Positions 9,461-18,887 are shown, numbered from the stretch's first letter. The stretch is DNA of 64,000 nt from Cupriavidus oxalaticus (GCF_004768545.1 NZ_CP038635.1:2852001-2916000); one strand, 5' to 3'. Notes: generated by a model from the letters alone, not told the origin. Numbers and translations are program-made.

Positions 9461-10261
9461 TCAGGCAGCGCGCGGCGTGCGCACTTCAGTCACGCCCACG
9501 TCCTCCCGCGGCGCCTCCGTCGCGCGCGCGGCCAGCGCGGCGCCGATCATCAGCAAGCTGGGTTGCACCGGGTCAATCCATGCCGCCGCTTCCCCGGCCG
9601 CCATCTGGCCGAGCGTGAACTCGCGGCTGCGCTGGCGCGGCGTGGTGGCGGCTTCCACCACCCATGCCGGCGTCGACGCGGGCTTGCCGTGCGCGATCAG
9701 TTGCGCGGCGATCGAGGCGGCCTGGTCGCGGCCCATGTAGTAGACCAGCGTGTCGGCCCTGACCGCGGCTTCGATATCGGGCGAACCCTCGCCGTCCGCC
9801 GCCTTGGCCTGCGTGGCAAACGCCACGCTGCGCGACACGCCGCGCCTGGTCAGCGGCTTGCCGATGGCCGACGCGGCCGCCAGCGCCGCGGTGATGCCGG
9901 GCACCACCTCATATTCGATGCCGGCCGCTTCCAGCGCCTGCAGTTCCTCGTCGGCGCGGCCGAACAGCATCGGGTCGCCGCCCTTCAGGCGCACCACGCG
10001 CTCGTACTTGCCGGCCAGGTCGACGATCTGCCGGTTGATGAACAGCTGCGCGGTGGAGCGCTGGCCGCAGCGCTTGCCGACTTCGACCAGTTCCGCCTGC
10101 GGACACCAGGCCAGCATCTCCGGCGACACCAGTGCATCGTGCAGCACCACCTGGGCTTCGCCCAAAAGCCGTGCACCACGCACCGTAATGAGGTCTGCCG
10201 CACCGGGGCCTGCCCCGATGAGGTACACCTTGCCGTAAGTCTTCCGTGCCTGCTTGCCCAT
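9461..10261 (-). CDS. cobA: Uroporphyrinogen-III C-methyltransferase
   Basis: The 266-residue SAM-dependent enzyme makes precorrin-2 from uroporphyrinogen III. The family motifs GKVYLIGAGPGAADLITVRG, VVRLKGGDPMLFGRADEE and VPGITAALAAASAIG are intact. It lacks the N-terminal dehydrogenase/ferrochelatase domain of CysG, so oxidation to sirohydrochlorin must be supplied elsewhere, and the convergent cbiX may supply metal insertion. It is the last gene of the cys operon, 39 bp after cysN, consistent with siroheme supply for CysI. Confidence 0.94.
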   Translation of the reverse strand: MGKQARKTYGKVYLIGAGPGAADLITVRGARLLGEAQVVLHDALVSPEMLAWCPQAELVEVGKRCGQRSTAQLFINRQIVDLAGKYERVVRLKGGDPMLFGRADEELQALEAAGIEYEVVPGITAALAAASAIGKPLTRRGVSRSVAFATQAKAADGEGSPDIEAAVRADTLVYYMGRDQAASIAAQLIAHGKPASTPAWVVEAATTPRQRSREFTLGQMAAGEAAAWIDPVQPSLLMIGAALAARATEAPREDVGVTEVRTPRAA

Positions 10262-10300
10262 CTCCAGCCCCTCGTCCGCCGTGTTCCTGTTGATTACCGA

Positions 10301-11605
10301 TCAGGAGAACGCACGGATCATGCCTGCGGCCACCGTGTGGTTGGTCGCCTCGTCGATCAGCACGAAGGCGCCCGTTGCCGGATTATCGCCGTAGGCATCG
10401 CACACGATCGGCTTCTGCAGCGAGATCTGCACCGAACCGATATCGTTCAGGCGGACGTCGTGGCGGCCGGTCTCGTGCGACAGCGTGTGCACGTCCAGCA
10501 CGCGGTCCACCGCCGACACGCGCGCGAACACGCTGGCCGTGGTGTGCTTGAGCACGTACTTGCGCGACGGGTTCAGCGACTCGTCGTCGAACCAGCACAG
10601 GTCGGCCTGCAGCTTCTTGGCGGAAGCCGCCGTCGCATCGGCGGCAACGAACATGTCACCGCGTGATACATCGACGTCCTCGGCCAGGCGCACGGTGACG
10701 GTGTCGCCGACGTTGGCCGATTCAGCGGCGCCATTCGGTGTCAGCACTTCGGCCACCACCGCTTCGCGGTTGGCGGGCAGCACGCGCAGCTTCTGGCCGA
10801 CGCGCACGGTGCCGGCTTCCACGCGGCCGGCATAGCCGCGGAAATCGTCCGATTGCGAACCGTCCTGGCGGATCACCAGCTGCACCGGGAAGCGCAGCGC
10901 GGCGTCATCCTCGGGCGCGGCTTCTTCCACCGGCAGCTCTTCCAGCAGCGGCAGCAGCGGCTCGCCCTGGTACCACGGCATGGCGTCGCTCTCGTGCACG
11001 ATGTTGTCGCCGCGCAGCGCGGAGACCGGCACATAGCGCACGTCCTTCAGGCCCAGTTGCTCGGCCAGTTCGGTATAGGCGGTGCGGATCTCGTTGAAGC
11101 GCTGCTCGCTGTAATCAACCAGGTCCATCTTGTTGACGGCGACGATCACGTGCTGGATTTCCAGCAGCTTCAGGATCGCCGAGTGGCGCTTGGTCTGCGC
11201 CAGCAGTTCGGCGCGGCCGTCATTGACGGTGACGCGCGTGGCATCGACCAGCACGATGGCCGCATGCGCGGTGGAGGCGCCGGTGACCATGTTGCGGGTG
11301 TACTGCTCGTGGCCCGGCGTATCCGCGATGATGAACTTGCGGCGCGCGGTCGAGAAGTAGCGGTAGGCCACGTCGATGGTGATGCCCTGCTCGCGCTCGG
11401 CTTCCAGGCCGTCGGTCAGCAGCGAGAAGTCGATCTGCTCGCCGGCGGTGCGCTTGTTCTTGGCGTTGGCCAGCGCGGTCAGCTGGTCGGACAGCACGGC
11501 CTTGCTGTCGTACAGCAGGCGGCCGATCAGCGTGCTCTTGCCGTCGTCGACGGAGCCGGCGGTGATGAAGCGCAGCAGGCCTTGATGAGTTGCTTGGTGA
11601 GTCAT
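10301..11605 (-). CDS. cysN: Sulfate adenylyltransferase large subunit (GTPase)
   Basis: The 434-residue EF-Tu-like GTPase couples GTP hydrolysis to the formation of adenosine 5'-phosphosulfate by CysD. The G1 loop (GSVDDGKSTLIGRLL), G3 (DTPGHEQY) and G4 (NKMD) are present. The protein ends after the beta-barrel domains, so there is no fused APS kinase (CysC) domain, which agrees with the APS-reducing CysH in the same operon. It lies 21 bp downstream of cysD. Confidence 0.96.
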   Translation of the reverse strand: MTHQATHQGLLRFITAGSVDDGKSTLIGRLLYDSKAVLSDQLTALANAKNKRTAGEQIDFSLLTDGLEAEREQGITIDVAYRYFSTARRKFIIADTPGHEQYTRNMVTGASTAHAAIVLVDATRVTVNDGRAELLAQTKRHSAILKLLEIQHVIVAVNKMDLVDYSEQRFNEIRTAYTELAEQLGLKDVRYVPVSALRGDNIVHESDAMPWYQGEPLLPLLEELPVEEAAPEDDAALRFPVQLVIRQDGSQSDDFRGYAGRVEAGTVRVGQKLRVLPANREAVVAEVLTPNGAAESANVGDTVTVRLAEDVDVSRGDMFVAADATAASAKKLQADLCWFDDESLNPSRKYVLKHTTASVFARVSAVDRVLDVHTLSHETGRHDVRLNDIGSVQISLQKPIVCDAYGDNPATGAFVLIDEATNHTVAAGMIRAFS

Positions 11606-11626
11606 GTCTGAATCCTTTGCTGCGGC

Positions 11627-12592
11627 TTAGAAGTAGCCTTCCTTCTTGCGGCGCTCCATCGAGGCTTCGCTCGTCTGGTCGTCCATGCGGGTGGCGCCGC
11701 GCTCGGTGATCTCGGTCACCGCGGTCTCGGCGATGATCGCTTCCGGCGAATCGGCAACGCTGGCCACCGGGCAGGTGCAGCTGATGTCGCCGACGGTGCG
11801 GAAGCGCACCGACAGCACTTCGCTGACGTCGCCGTCCTGCTTGGGCGTGATCGGCGTGACCGGCACCAGCAGGCCGTTCTTGCGCACCACTTCGCGCTGG
11901 TGCGCGTAGTAGATCGGCGGCAGCGCCAGGTTTTCGCGGGCGATGTACTGCCACACGTCCAGCTCGGTCCAGTTCGAGATCGGGAACACGCGCATCTGCT
12001 CGCCCTGCGCCATGCGGGCGTTGTACAGGCTCCACAGCTCGGGGCGCTGGGCCTTCGGGTCCCACTGGCCGAACTCGTCGCGGAACGAGAAGATGCGTTC
12101 CTTGGCGCGGGCCTTCTCTTCGTCGCGGCGGGCGCCGCCCATCAGCGCGTCGAACTTGTGCGCCTCGATGGTTTCCAGCAGCGTCACGGCCTGCGCCGCG
12201 TTGCGCGAATCGGTTTCCTTGCGCAGGCGCACGGTGCCACGCTTGATCGAGTCTTCCACATGGCCCACCACCAGGCGCGCACCCAGTTCGGCCACGCGCT
12301 GGTCGCGGAACTCGATCACTTCCGGGTAGTTGTGGCCGGTGTCGATATGCACCAGCGGGAACGGCAGCTCGATCTTGCGGTCGCCCAGGCGGAAGGCCTT
12401 CAGCGCCAGGTGCAGCATCACGATCGAGTCCTTGCCGCCGGAGAACAGCAGCGCCGGGTTGCGGCACTCGGCCACCACCTCGCGGATGATGTAGATCGAT
12501 TCCGCTTCGAGGCGGTCGAGATGGTCGTTCTGTACCTGCAACAGGTGCGCCACACTGGAGGTGGCTTCTGCGATGTCGTTCATGATGCCCAT
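11627..12592 (-). CDS. cysD: Sulfate adenylyltransferase small subunit
   Basis: The 321-residue PP-loop ATP-binding subunit has LLFSGGKDSIVMLHLALKAF and the conserved VHIDTGHNYPEVIEFRD. It makes APS from sulfate and ATP with CysN. I chose ATG at 12592 (MGIMNDIAEATSSVAHLL) because a GAGG site lies upstream and it is 13 bp after the cysH stop; ATG at 12583 (MNDIAEA) is an equally family-like alternative. The longer reading frame would run into cysH. Confidence 0.94.
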   Translation of the reverse strand: MGIMNDIAEATSSVAHLLQVQNDHLDRLEAESIYIIREVVAECRNPALLFSGGKDSIVMLHLALKAFRLGDRKIELPFPLVHIDTGHNYPEVIEFRDQRVAELGARLVVGHVEDSIKRGTVRLRKETDSRNAAQAVTLLETIEAHKFDALMGGARRDEEKARAKERIFSFRDEFGQWDPKAQRPELWSLYNARMAQGEQMRVFPISNWTELDVWQYIARENLALPPIYYAHQREVVRKNGLLVPVTPITPKQDGDVSEVLSVRFRTVGDISCTCPVASVADSPEAIIAETAVTEITERGATRMDDQTSEASMERRKKEGYF

Positions 12593-12605
12593 TTTTGTAC
12601 CGGCC

Positions 12606-13409
12606 TCAATGCTTGATGTTCTGTTCGTGGAGCCCGCACTCTTTCGAGTCCTTGCTCTCCCACCACCAGCGTCCCGCGCGCACATCCTCGCCCGCGCGTA
12701 CCGCACGCGTACAGGGTTCGCAGCCGATGCTGGGATAGCCCTTGGCGTGCAGGTCGTTGACCGGCACGTCGTGGCGCTTCAGGTAGGCCCACACCTCGGC
12801 CTCGCTCCAGTCCGCCAGCGGATTGAACTTGGGGATGCCGCGGGCGTCGTCCATTTCCTCGAACGGCAGCTCGGCGCGCGTCACGGCCTGCTCGCGGCGC
12901 TGGCCGGTCAGCCAGGCGTCGGCGTGCGACAGCGCGCGGTTGAGCGGCTCGACCTTGCGGATGCCGCAGCATTCCTTGCGCAGGTCGATGCTGTCGTAGA
13001 AGGCGTTCAGGCCGTGCTTCTTCAGGTAGTTCTCGACCGCCTCGGCGTCCGGCGTGTATTGCTCGATGCTATAGCCGTAGTGCGACTGCACCTTGTCGAG
13101 CACCGCCAGCGTCTCGGCGTGCAGGCGCCCGGTCTGCAGCGTGAAGACGCGGATGCCGGCGCGCACGGCGGGGGTGCCGCGCAGGATGGCATCGGTCAGC
13201 ACCATGTCTTCGGCAGCCAGGCTGGAGGCAAAGCGCGCGCGGTAGAAACGCGCGGCGATGCCGGCCAGGCGCTCGCCCAGCTCGCGCTCCTTCTGTTCCA
13301 GCGCTTCGATGCTGCCGGTGTATTCCGGCGCCACCCACAGCGCGGGCGGCCGCAGTCCCGACACCGCACTGGCATCGACCACCGCGATATCGCTCAGCAC
13401 CGTGCTCAT
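12606..13409 (-). CDS. cysH: Assimilatory adenylyl-sulfate (APS) reductase, CysH family
   Basis: The 267-residue protein reduces activated sulfate to sulfite. It carries the cysteine pairs KECCGIRKVEPL (near residue 185) and GCEPCTR, plus the C-terminal ECGLH catalytic cysteine. The CC/CxxC set marks the [4Fe-4S] subclass that uses APS rather than PAPS, unlike the enteric enzyme. The absence of cysC from the operon and from CysN supports this. The start at 13409 overlaps the DUF934 stop by 4 nt. Confidence 0.93.
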   Translation of the reverse strand: MSTVLSDIAVVDASAVSGLRPPALWVAPEYTGSIEALEQKERELGERLAGIAARFYRARFASSLAAEDMVLTDAILRGTPAVRAGIRVFTLQTGRLHAETLAVLDKVQSHYGYSIEQYTPDAEAVENYLKKHGLNAFYDSIDLRKECCGIRKVEPLNRALSHADAWLTGQRREQAVTRAELPFEEMDDARGIPKFNPLADWSEAEVWAYLKRHDVPVNDLHAKGYPSIGCEPCTRAVRAGEDVRAGRWWWESKDSKECGLHEQNIKH

Positions 13410-14002
13410 GCCGTCGCCTTCGGCTGCACGGCGCCGCCTTCGGTGCGGGCACGGCGGAACAGCGGCAGCGGCTCGTCGACCGAAGCCTGGTAGGTCACGG
13501 TGAACTCGGTGAAGCCCTTGATGGCGTCGTCGATGTTCTTGTCGGCGCGGACCGCGAAGGCATCGAAGCCGCAGCGCTTCATGAAGTTGAGCTGGTCGCG
13601 CAGCACGTCGCCGACGGCGCGCAGCTGGCCTTCCCACTTGTAGCGGGTGCGCAGCAGGTAGGCCGCGGAGAAGCCGCGGCCGTCGCGGAACACCGGGAAG
13701 TCCACCGCTACCAGCGACACGCGGTCGAAGTACGCGGCGGCATCGCCCGGCTCGTCTTCCGGCGCCAGCCACACGCCGGTGCGGGCCGCGTCGCGGCCGG
13801 CCAGCAGCGCTTCATTGGCCTTCCACACCGACAGCGGGAACAGCACGGCGTCCTGGCTTTGCACTGCGGCGGCGATGCGCTCTTCGGTCAGCGGTTGCTC
13901 TTCAGTGGCGCGCAGCACGGTCCAGTTGTCTTCGACGATCACCGGGGTGACGTTCGCACTGCCCGTTGCATCCTGGCGTTGCAGTTGAATGATCTTTGCC
14001 AT
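13406..14002 (-). CDS. DUF934 family protein of the sulfur assimilation operon
   Basis: The 198-residue protein matches DUF934: the core LVAVDFPVFRDGRGFSAAYLLRTRYKWEGQLRAVGDVLRDQLNFMKRCGFDAF is highly conserved in the family, followed by a KGFTEFTVTYQ segment. It sits between cysI and cysH and overlaps cysH by an ATGA. No flavodoxin or flavoprotein subunit (cysJ) is present in the operon. An accessory role in the sulfite or APS reductase step is often suspected for this family, but I see no catalytic motif that proves it. Confidence 0.85.
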   Translation of the reverse strand: MAKIIQLQRQDATGSANVTPVIVEDNWTVLRATEEQPLTEERIAAAVQSQDAVLFPLSVWKANEALLAGRDAARTGVWLAPEDEPGDAAAYFDRVSLVAVDFPVFRDGRGFSAAYLLRTRYKWEGQLRAVGDVLRDQLNFMKRCGFDAFAVRADKNIDDAIKGFTEFTVTYQASVDEPLPLFRRARTEGGAVQPKATA

Positions 14003-14020
14003 GTTCAGTCTCTCCGGTCC

Positions 14021-15703
14021 TCAGGCTTCGGCGCGCTCGCGCGGCTGCTTGTCGGCATAGACGCGCTCCTTGAACGGGGCGATGCCGATGCGGGACAGGG
14101 TTTCGATAAAGCGTTCGTCTTCGATGCGGTTGGCCACGAAGGTGTCGATGATGCGGGTCACGACCTCGGGCATTTCCTCGGCGCTGAACGACGGGCCGAT
14201 CACCTTGCCCAGCGCGGTCTGGTTGCCCTGCGCGCCGCCCAGCGTGACCTGGTACCACTCCGAACCGTCCTTGTCGACGCCCAGCACGCCGATGTTGCCG
14301 ACGTGGTGGTGGCCGCAGGCGTTGATGCAGCCCGAGATGTTCAGTGAGATCTCGCCCAGGTCGTAGACGTAGTCGAGGTCATCGAAACGGTCCTGGATCG
14401 CCTGCGCGATGGGGATCGACTTGGCGTTGGCCAGCGAGCAGAAGTCGCCGCCCGGGCAGGCAATGATGTCGGTCAGCAGGCCGATGTTCGGGGTGGCCAG
14501 GCCAGCCTTCTTCGCCAATTGCCACAGTGCGTACAGGTCCTGCTTCTTCACGTCCGGCAGCACCAGGTTCTGCTCGTGCGCCACGCGCAGCTCGCCGAAG
14601 CCGAACTGGTCGGCGAAGTCCGCCACGGCTTCCATCTGCGCGTCGGTGGCATCTCCCGGGGGCGAGGCCAGGCCCGGCTTGGTCGACAGCGTCACCGCGG
14701 CGTAGCCCGGCACCTTGTGGCCGTGCACGCTGCGGCTGACCCAGCGCGCGAACGCCTTGTCTTCCAGCAGGTGGTTTTCGTACGAGGCGTCGGTGTCGGC
14801 CAGCTTTTCATACGCGGGCGGCGTGAAGTACTGGGCCACGCGGTCGAACTCGACCTGCGTCAGCGTGGCCGGGCCGTCCTTGCTGTGCTGCCATTCTTCC
14901 TCGACTTCCTGCGCGAACTTCTCCACGCCGATGGCCTTCACCAGGATCTTGATGCGGGCCTTGTACTTGTTGTCGCGGCGGCCATAGCGGTTGTACACGC
15001 GGATGGCCGACTCGACGTAGGTCAGCATGTGCTGCCACGGCAGGTCTTCCTTGATCACCGAGCCCAGGATCGGGGTGCGGCCCAGGCCGCCACCGGCCAG
15101 GATGCGCAGGCGCGTTTCGCCGTCGGCATTCTTGTAGGCGTAGATGCCGATGTCATGCATCTGCACCACGGCGCGGTCATCCTTCGAGGCCGAGATCGCG
15201 ATCTTGAACTTGCGCGGCAGGAAGGCGAATTCCGGCTGGAACGTGCTCCACTGGCGCAGCAGTTCGGCCAGCACGCGCGGGTCCACCGACTCGTCCGGCG
15301 CAACGCCGGCGAAGTGGTCGGTAGTGATGTTGCGCACGCAGTTGCCCGAGGTCTGGATGCCGTGCATCTCGACGCTGGCCAGCTCGGCCAGCACGTCGGG
15401 CACGCGCTCCAGCTCCATCCAGTTGTACTGGATGTTCTGGCGGGTGGAGAAGTGGCCATAGCCGCGGTCGTATTCGCGCGCGATGTGAGCCAGCTTGCGC
15501 AGCTGCGTCGACGACAGCAGGCCGTACGGGATCGCCACGCGCAGCATGTAGGCATGGCGCTGCATGTACAGGCCGTTCTGCAGGCGCAGCGGCAGGAATT
15601 CTTCCTCGGTCAGCTCGTCCGACAGGCGGCGGCGCACCTGGTCACGGAACTGGGCGACGCGCTCGTTGACGATGCGCTGGTCGTATTGGTCGTACTGATA
15701 CAT
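14021..15703 (-). CDS. cysI: Sulfite reductase hemoprotein (nitrite/sulfite reductase family)
   Basis: The 560-residue siroheme and [4Fe-4S] protein carries out six-electron reduction of sulfite to sulfide. Cluster cysteines are seen as C-x5-C in CPGGDFCSLANAKS and C-x3-C in SGCINACGHHHVGN. The N-terminal half has the RHAYMLRVAIPYGLLSS and HFSTRQNIQYNW substrate-binding elements. The operon has no cysJ, so electrons probably come from ferredoxin or another donor. It is 18 bp upstream of the DUF934 gene and 28 bp after the TSUP permease. Confidence 0.93.
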   Translation of the reverse strand: MYQYDQYDQRIVNERVAQFRDQVRRRLSDELTEEEFLPLRLQNGLYMQRHAYMLRVAIPYGLLSSTQLRKLAHIAREYDRGYGHFSTRQNIQYNWMELERVPDVLAELASVEMHGIQTSGNCVRNITTDHFAGVAPDESVDPRVLAELLRQWSTFQPEFAFLPRKFKIAISASKDDRAVVQMHDIGIYAYKNADGETRLRILAGGGLGRTPILGSVIKEDLPWQHMLTYVESAIRVYNRYGRRDNKYKARIKILVKAIGVEKFAQEVEEEWQHSKDGPATLTQVEFDRVAQYFTPPAYEKLADTDASYENHLLEDKAFARWVSRSVHGHKVPGYAAVTLSTKPGLASPPGDATDAQMEAVADFADQFGFGELRVAHEQNLVLPDVKKQDLYALWQLAKKAGLATPNIGLLTDIIACPGGDFCSLANAKSIPIAQAIQDRFDDLDYVYDLGEISLNISGCINACGHHHVGNIGVLGVDKDGSEWYQVTLGGAQGNQTALGKVIGPSFSAEEMPEVVTRIIDTFVANRIEDERFIETLSRIGIAPFKERVYADKQPRERAEA

Positions 15704-15731
15704 GGCGGGGTCCGTTCAGTATTCGTTGAAT

Positions 15732-16505
15732 TCAGGAAACGAGCTTGATGGCGACCAGCGTCAGCGTGGTCGCCAGGGCGGCACGCACCAGCCGTTCGGG
15801 CAGCGCCCGCGACAGTTGCGCGCCCAGCCAGATGCCGGGGATCGAACCCACCAGCAGCGCCAGCAGCAAATTCCAGTTGACGGTGCCGAGCCACACGTGG
15901 CCCAGCCCGGCCAGCGCCGTCAGCGGGACGGCGTAGGCGATATCGGTGCCGGCGACTTCGGCCGGCTTCATATGGGGATACAGCAGCAGGATCAGCGTGG
16001 CGCCAACCGCGCCGGCGCCGATCGACGACACCGTCACAAGCACGCCGATGACCGCGCCGACCACGATGGTGGCGATGACCTGGGTGCGGCCGTGCAGCTG
16101 GAAGCGCGGGTTGCGCTCGAGCCAGGCCAGCATCTGCTTGCGGAACAGCAGCGACAATACGGTCAGCAGCACCGACACGCCGATGGTCACGCGGATCGCG
16201 TGCAGCCACTGGGCGTTGAGCTCGCCGGCGCTCTTGAGCACCAGGATCGCCACGACCGCCGCCGGCAGGCTGCCGATGCACAGGCGCCGCACTACCTGCC
16301 ACTGCACATGGCCGTGGGCACGGTGCGCGATAGTGCCGAAACCCTTGGTGATGGCCGCGAAGGCCAGGTCGGTGCCGACAGCGGTCGCCGGCGAAAAGCC
16401 GAACAGCAGCGTCAGCAGCGGCGTCATCAACGAGCCCCCACCCACGCCGGTCAGACCGACGAGGACGCCTACAAACAGACCGGAAACGGTATAGGCCAGC
16501 GACAT
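15732..16505 (-). CDS. TauE/SafE (TSUP) family membrane transporter
   Basis: The 257-residue protein has about eight hydrophobic segments and the TSUP N-terminal pattern GLFVGVLVGLTGVGGGSLMTP, repeated in the second half (VSSIGAGAVGATLILLLYPH). The family moves sulfite, sulfonates, sulfate and other small anions. As the first gene of the cys operon it may import sulfate or export excess sulfite. Sequence alone cannot decide the substrate or direction. Confidence 0.85.
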   Translation of the reverse strand: MSLAYTVSGLFVGVLVGLTGVGGGSLMTPLLTLLFGFSPATAVGTDLAFAAITKGFGTIAHRAHGHVQWQVVRRLCIGSLPAAVVAILVLKSAGELNAQWLHAIRVTIGVSVLLTVLSLLFRKQMLAWLERNPRFQLHGRTQVIATIVVGAVIGVLVTVSSIGAGAVGATLILLLYPHMKPAEVAGTDIAYAVPLTALAGLGHVWLGTVNWNLLLALLVGSIPGIWLGAQLSRALPERLVRAALATTLTLVAIKLVS

Positions 16506-16670
16506 GAGGGACTCGGTGGGCCCTGGCCCGTGAGGCTCGCATCACAATCCGGGGGCTGCGAGCGGACGCACTGAGGGCAGGACGTTCATTAACAAAGTTC
16601 GAGAATCGTAATAAACTGGCCTCATACCTCAAACTAATAAGAAGTTGTTTGTTTATACGACCCGAGTTAT
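16506..16670. promoter_or_regulatory. Divergent cys operon / cysB control region
   Basis: The 165-bp gap between the leftward cys operon and cysB has an AT-rich core at 16590-16665 with ACTAATAAG and TTGTTTGTTTATA stretches. CysB, encoded next door, is a known activator of cys promoters with loosely conserved AT-rich sites, so its operators probably lie here. No site is precise enough to delimit. Confidence 0.5.
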
Positions 16671-17612
16671 ATGAACCTGCACCAGTTTCGCTTCGTGCGC
16701 GAGGCCGTCCGGCAGAACTACAACCTGACCGAAGCCGCTAAAGCGCTCTATACGTCACAACCCGGCGTGTCCAAGGCCATCATCGAGCTGGAAGAAGAGC
16801 TGGGTGTCGATATCTTCACGCGCCATGGCAAGCGCATCCGCAGCCTGACCGAGCCCGGGCGGCGGATCCTGACCTCGGTCGAGAAGATCCTGCAGGAGGT
16901 CGAGAGCCTGAAGCGGGTCGGCATGGACTATGCCGCGCAGGACCAGGGCAACTTCACCATTGCCACCACCCATACCCAGGCGCGCTACGCGCTGCCGCGG
17001 GTGATCGGCGAGTTCACCAAGCGCTACCCCAAGGTGCGGCTGTCGATCCAGCAGGGCAACCCGGCGCAGATCGCCGACATGCTGCTGCATGACCAGGCCG
17101 ATATCGGGATCGCCACGGAAGGCATCACCGACGACAAGAACCTGGTGTCGCTGCCGGGTTACCAGTGGACACATATGGTGATTACGCCACCCGATCATCC
17201 GCTGCTGGACAAGAAGCACCTGGCGCTGGAAGACCTGATGGGCTACCCGCTGATCACCTACGATCCCAACTTTGCCGGCCGGCCCAAGATCGACAAGGCC
17301 TTCGAGCTGCGCCACCTGAAGCCGGACATCGTGCTCGAGGCGATCGACGCCGACGTGATCAAGACCTACGTGGAGATCGGCCTGGGCGTGGGCATCGTCG
17401 CCGGCGTGGCCTATGATGCCGAGCGCGACCGAAACCTGCGCGGGATTTCGGCCGGGCACCTGTTCGGCAGCAATGTGACGCACCTGGCGGTCAAGCAGGG
17501 GGCCTACCTGCGCAGCTTTGTCTACACCTTTATCGAGCTGTTCTCGCCGACGCTGAACCGCAAGCTGGTCGAACAGGCCATGTCGGGCGAGCACGAAGCC
17601 TACGAACTCTGA
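16671..17612 (+). CDS. cysB: CysB-type LysR transcriptional regulator
   Basis: The 313-residue LysR protein matches CysB/Cbl: MNLHQFRFVREAVRQNYNLTEAAKALYTSQPGVSKAI, then RHGKRIRSLTEPG and the effector-domain pieces FTIATTHTQARYALP and YEIGLGVGIVAGVAYD-like text. CysB activates cysteine synthesis genes when N- or O-acetylserine is present. It is divergent from the sulfate operon, which is its expected target. Confidence 0.93.
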   Translation: MNLHQFRFVREAVRQNYNLTEAAKALYTSQPGVSKAIIELEEELGVDIFTRHGKRIRSLTEPGRRILTSVEKILQEVESLKRVGMDYAAQDQGNFTIATTHTQARYALPRVIGEFTKRYPKVRLSIQQGNPAQIADMLLHDQADIGIATEGITDDKNLVSLPGYQWTHMVITPPDHPLLDKKHLALEDLMGYPLITYDPNFAGRPKIDKAFELRHLKPDIVLEAIDADVIKTYVEIGLGVGIVAGVAYDAERDRNLRGISAGHLFGSNVTHLAVKQGAYLRSFVYTFIELFSPTLNRKLVEQAMSGEHEAYEL

Positions 17613-17699
17613 GCGCGGCAGCCCGCCGCCTCTCTCTATATAAGAAGCAGAACCCAATATGCATTCCCAATCCGTCACGCCGCGCCGGCCGGAGGCGCT

Positions 17700-18887
17700 G
17701 TGAGCAAACCCATGAGCGAACCCATGAGCGAAGCCACCAGCGAACTGCCCCGCATCCACTGGACCGAGGACGGCACCGAGCGCAGCGCCGCCTGGCGCTC
17801 CGAGGCCGGCAACCCGCCGCCGCGCCGCGTGGTGGTCGCCGACGACACCACCAGCGCCGACACCGCCTACCGGCTAGCCTGCGAGGGCACTGCCCTGCTG
17901 TGGCGCGGCGACTTCCAGAACGCGCGCCAGCTGCTCAACGCCATGGCGCGGCGCACCGAGCGCAAGCCCAAGAAGGCCAGCCGGCCAGGCCAGAAGGCCA
18001 AGGGCGCGCCCGGCTCCGCCACCGAGGCGTTCCACCTGCACCGGCTGGCGCAGTCGCAGCGCGCCCGCACGCTGGGCATGCTGCTGCTGCCGTTCGAGGC
18101 CGACCACAGCGTGCCGCTGCGCCGCGCGCCCGATGTCCGCGAAGCTTGCGAGCAGGTCTACGGTCCGGCGGGCGAGCCCTATGTGGCGTCGCTGCGAGAG
18201 CTGCTGGGCATGATCGGCGCCTATGAATGGCGCAGGAAAGGCGTGGAAATCCCGGCGCTGGAAGACCGCATCCATCCCTGGTACGGCGTGTTCTCGCCGG
18301 TGCGAGGCGAGTATGTCGACCTGGTCGCCGCCGAGCCGCTGCCGTCGAAAACGCTGGCCTTCGACATCGGCACCGGCACCGGCGTGCTGGCCGCGGTGCT
18401 GGCCCGGCGCGGCGTGCAGCGCATCGTCGCCACCGACCAGGACCCGCGTGCGCTGGCCTGCGCACGCGAGAACATCGGCCAGCTCGGCTATGCCGGCGCC
18501 GTCGAGATCGTGCAGGCCGACCTGTTCCCGGAAGGCCGTGCGCCGCTGGTGGTGTGCAACCCGCCGTGGGTGCCGGCCCGGCCCAGCTCGCCGGTCGAGC
18601 GCGCCGTCTACGATCCGGACAGCGCCATGCTGCACGGCTTCCTCGATGGGCTGGCCGCCCACCTGGAACCCGGCGGCGAAGGCTGGCTCTTGCTATCCGA
18701 CCTGGCGGAGCACCTGGGCCTGCGCCCGCGCGAGCAGCTCGAAGGCTGGATCGAGGCCGCCGGGCTGAAGGTGCTGGGCCGCTCCGATATCCGCCCGCGT
18801 CATCCGCGCGCCGCGGACCCCAGCGATCCGCTGCATGCGGCGCGCTCGGCCGAGGTGACTTCGCTGTGGCGCCTGGGCGTGCGCTGA
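17700..18887 (+). CDS. Class I SAM-dependent methyltransferase (small-domain type)
   Basis: The 395-residue protein has a C-terminal Rossmann methyltransferase: motif I FDIGTGTGVLAAVLARRG (near residue 220), acidic ATDQDP, and the NPPW motif (VVCNPPWVP) shared by enzymes that methylate planar nitrogens such as glutamine or exocyclic amines. The first 210 residues are a poorly recognisable domain with a basic linker (RRTERKPKKASRPGQKAKG), perhaps for nucleic acid binding. The GTG start at 17700 has GGAGG 4 nt upstream; ATG at 17712 is possible. Substrate unknown. Confidence 0.75.
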   Translation: MSKPMSEPMSEATSELPRIHWTEDGTERSAAWRSEAGNPPPRRVVVADDTTSADTAYRLACEGTALLWRGDFQNARQLLNAMARRTERKPKKASRPGQKAKGAPGSATEAFHLHRLAQSQRARTLGMLLLPFEADHSVPLRRAPDVREACEQVYGPAGEPYVASLRELLGMIGAYEWRRKGVEIPALEDRIHPWYGVFSPVRGEYVDLVAAEPLPSKTLAFDIGTGTGVLAAVLARRGVQRIVATDQDPRALACARENIGQLGYAGAVEIVQADLFPEGRAPLVVCNPPWVPARPSSPVERAVYDPDSAMLHGFLDGLAAHLEPGGEGWLLLSDLAEHLGLRPREQLEGWIEAAGLKVLGRSDIRPRHPRAADPSDPLHAARSAEVTSLWRLGVR

